NCBI RefSeq assembly: GCF_047675955.1
Contig: NC_132904.1
Span: 60,445,435 to 60,509,434 of the forward strand
From: Chlorocebus sabaeus
Taxonomy: Eukaryota; Chordata; Mammalia; Primates; Cercopithecidae
Reading direction: 5' to 3'
Length of the DNA stretch: 64,000 nucleotides
The notes under the pieces are model-generated. The model made no database searches and was not told where the DNA came from. It saw only the letters and a program-made list of their open reading frames with translations. Every line of letters begins with the position of its first letter. The stretch's first letter is position 1. Of the stretch, positions 61,592 to 64,000 are shown piece after piece. A program made the translations under genes and the position numbers.

Positions 61592-64000
61592 ATGGTGAAA
61601 AAGGAAATATCTTCCGTTCAAAACTGGAAAGAAGAATTCAGAGAAACTGCTCTGTGTTCTGTTAATTCATCTCACAGAGTTACATCTTTACCTTCAACAA
61701 GCCTTTCGCTGAGGCTGTTCTTCTGGAATTGGCAAAGGGATATTTGGAAGCCCATAGAGGGCTATGGTGAAAAAGGAAATATCTTCCGTTCAAAATTGGA
61801 AAGAAGCTTTCTGAGAAACTGCTCTGTGTTCTGTTAATTCATCTCACAGAGTTACATCTTTCCCTTCAAGAAGCCTTTCGCTAAGGCTGTTCTTGTGGAA
61901 TTGGCAAAGGGATATTTCGAAGCCCATAGAGGGCTGTGGTGAAAAAGGAAATATCTTCCGTTCAAAACTGGAAAGTAACGTTCTGAGAAACTGCTCTGTG
62001 TTCTGTTAATTCATCTCACAGAGTTACATCTTTCCCTTCAGGAAGCCTTTCGCTAAGGCTGTTCTTGTGGCATTGGCAAAAGTATATTTGGAAGCCCATA
62101 GAGGGCTATGGTGAAAAAGGAAATATCTTCCGTTCAAAACTGGAAAGAAGCTTTCTGAGAAACTGCTCTGTGTTCTGTTAATTCATCTCACAGAGTTACA
62201 TCTTTCCCTTCAAGAAACCTTTCGCTAAGGCTGTTGTTCTGGAATTGACAAAGGGATATTTGGAAGCCCATAGAGGGCTATGGTGAAAAAGGAAATATCT
62301 TCCGTTCAAAACTGGAAAGAAGCTTTCTGAGAAACTGCTCTGTGTTCTGTTAATTCATCTCACAGAGTTACATCTTTCCCTTCAAGAATCCTTTCGATAA
62401 GGCTGTTCTTGTGGAATTGACAAAGGGATATTTGGAAACCCATAGAGGGCTATAGTGAAAAAGGAAATATCTTCTGTTCAAAACTGGAAAGAAGCTTTCT
62501 GAGAAACTGCTCTGTGTTCTGTTAATTCATCTCACAGGGTTACATCTTTCCCTTCAAGAAGCCTTTCGCTAAGGCTGTTCTTGTGGAATTGGCAAAAGGA
62601 TATTTGCAAGCCCATAGAAGGCTATGGTGAAAAAGGAAATATCTTCCGTTCAAAACTGGAAAGAAGCCTTCTGAGAAACTGCTCTGTGTTCTGTTAATTC
62701 ATCTCACAGAGTTACATCTTTACCTTCAACAAGCCTTTCGCTAAGGCTGTTCTTGTATAATTGGCAAAGGGATATTTGGAAGCCCATAGACGTCTATGGT
62801 GAAAAAGGAAATATCTTCCGTTCAAAACTGGAAAGAAGCTTTCTGAGAAACTACTCTGTGTTCTGTTAATTCATCTCACAGAGTTACATCTTTCCTCTCA
62901 AGAAGCCTTTGGCTAAGGCTGTTCTTGTGGAATTTTTCAAAGGGATATTTGGAAGCCCATAGAGGTCTATGGTGAAAAAGGAAATATCTTCCGTTCAAAA
63001 CTGGAAAGAAGCTTTCTGAGAAACTGCTCTGTGTTCTGTTAATTCATCTCACAGAGTTACATCTTTCCCTTCAAGAAGCCTTTCGATAAGGCTGTTCTTG
63101 TGGAATTGGCAAAGGGATATTTGGAAGCCCAAAGAGAGGTATAGTGAAAAAGGAAATATCTTCCGTTCAAAACTGGAAAGAAGCTTTCTGAGAAACTGCT
63201 CTGTGTTCTGTTAATTCATCTCACAGAGTTACATCTTTCCCTTCAAGAAGCCTTTCGCTAAGGCTGTTCTTGTGGAATTGGCGAAGGGATATTTGGAAGC
63301 CCATAGAGGGCTATGGTGAAAAAGGAAATATCTTCCGTACAAAACTGGAAAGAAGCGTTCTGAGAAACTGCTCTGTGTTCTGTTAATTCATCTCACAGAG
63401 TTACATCTTTCCCTTCAAGAAGACTTTCGCTAAGTCTGTTCTTGTGGCATTGGCAAAGGGATATTTGGAAGCCCATAGAGGGCTATGGTGAAAAAGGAAA
63501 TATCTTCCGTTCAAAACTGGAAAGAAGCTTTCTGAGAAACTGCTCTGTGTTCTGTTAATTCATCTCACAGAGTTACATCTTTCCCTTCAAGAAGCCTTTC
63601 GCTAAGGCTGTTCTTGTGGAATTGGCAAAGGGATATTTGGAAGACCATAGAGGGCTATGGTGAAAAAGGAAATATCTTCCGTTCAAAACTGGAAAGAAGC
63701 TTTCTGAGAAACTGCTCTGTGTTCTGTTAATTCATCTCACAGAGTTACATCTTTCCCTTCAAGAAGCCTTTCGCTAAGGCTGTTCTTGTGGAATTGGCAA
63801 AGGGATATTTGGAAGCCCATAGACGGCTATGGTGAAAAAGGAAATATCTTCCGTTCAAAACTGGAAAGAAGCTTTCAGAGAAACCCCTCTGTGTTCTGTT
63901 AATTCATCTCACAGAGTTACATCTTTGCCTTCAAGAAGCCTTTCGCTAAGGCTGTTCTTGTGGTATTGGCAAAGGGATATTTGGGAGCCCATAGAGGGCT
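61592..64000 (+). repeat. HOR-2 unit 4 (type b, cut by window end)
   Basis: The first 14 monomers of a type-b unit. It has CTTCTGGAATTGG near 61,720, GAATTTTTCAAAGG at 62930 (10,149 bp after unit 2), GGCTATGGTG near 63,310 and TAGACGGCTATGG near 63,820. The unit presumably continues past the window. Confidence 0.85.

Larger units (their letters stand above)
1..64000 (+). repeat. Alpha-satellite (alphoid) centromeric array, about 372 monomers of 172 bp
   Basis: The window is an uninterrupted head-to-tail array of one 172-bp unit, always in the same orientation. Equivalent positions stay in register throughout: from the A-box at 2785 to the one at 61420 the drift is only 17 bp over 341 monomers, a mean of about 171.95 bp. 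Shared landmarks with primate alphoid DNA include the block CACAGAGTTACATC, the block GGATATTTGGAAGCCC and the A-box before GGAAATATCTTC. The HindIII-starting consensus matches my memory of the African green monkey satellite, so a guenon-group monkey is inferred. Alpha satellite is the usual substrate of primate kinetochore chromatin (CENP-A nucleosomes), but whether this stretch is active cannot be read from sequence. No LINE, Alu, LTR or unique DNA interrupts it. Confidence 0.97.

Noticed and set aside
2055..61837. Many recurring plus-strand reading frames of 61-111 codons, some starting at the A-box ATG (sequence beginning MVKKEISSVQNW)
   Set aside because: They are the satellite read in frame. 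172 is not a multiple of 3, so the frame rotates each monomer and stops soon appear. The same peptide recurs at every monomer lacking one stop. There is no conserved start context, codon bias or domain.
1..64000. CRISPR-like regular repetition
   Set aside because: The repeated unit is the entire 172 bp with no unique spacers, the sequence is primate alphoid, and the divergence is spread over the whole unit.
1..64000. Human-type alphoid or macaque/baboon two-monomer satellite
   Set aside because: There is no A/B monomer alternation, the monomer consensus differs from human, and there is no regular 340-343 bp dimer periodicity. Single 172-bp monomers are the basic unit.

Overview
The whole 64 kb window is tandemly repeated alpha-satellite (alphoid) centromeric DNA. 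About 372 head-to-tail monomers of about 172 bp all lie in the same orientation. I see no gene, no RNA gene and no interspersed element. The monomer (cleanest example 50451-50622) starts at a HindIII site and matches, as far as I can recall it, the classical 172-bp alpha satellite of African green monkey. I therefore infer an Old World monkey of the guenon group (Chlorocebus or a close relative). It is not the two-monomer (about 342 bp) satellite of macaques and baboons, nor human suprachromosomal alphoid. The species call rests on memory of the consensus, not on a database search. Open reading frames of 60-111 codons recur here, but they are by-products of the repeat.

Layout by shared rare variants. 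(1) 1-1575 is a mosaic flank, related to 15.48-16.6 kb and to 40.6-41.1 kb. (2) 1576-13456 is a first higher-order repeat (HOR-1) with units of 22, 26 and 21 or fewer monomers. The units share a conserved module of about 8 monomers and differ by whole-monomer gains and losses. (3) 13457-17660 is rearranged HOR-1 material. (4) 17661-29300 is a more divergent block containing a cluster of monomers with an EcoRI site. (5) 29301-32395 is a 9-monomer block present twice. (6) 33059-39470 holds repeats spaced 16, 10 and 26 monomers. (7) 39471-41140 is transitional. (8) 41141-64000 is a second higher-order repeat (HOR-2) with alternating 29- and 30-monomer units. Diagnostic variants recur every 10,149 bp rather than every 5 kb, so the true repeat of the distal part is a 59-monomer superunit.

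Monomer-scale signals. Every consensus monomer carries a pJ-alpha (A-box) motif on the minus strand where human B-type monomers carry the CENP-B box. I found no canonical CENP-B box. About 5 bp past the A-box, most monomers carry a 17-mer matching 7 of the 9 essential CENP-B-box bases, and one monomer at 23096-23112 matches 8 of 9. Each consensus monomer also has four short inverted repeats, two of them overlapping. That is of interest because dyad-rich DNA has been proposed to matter at centromeres lacking CENP-B boxes.

Nothing here encodes a protein system. The interest lies in the repeat architecture and its record of unequal exchange. All comparisons were made by eye from shared variants. 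I give spacings that I counted, but no percent identities.
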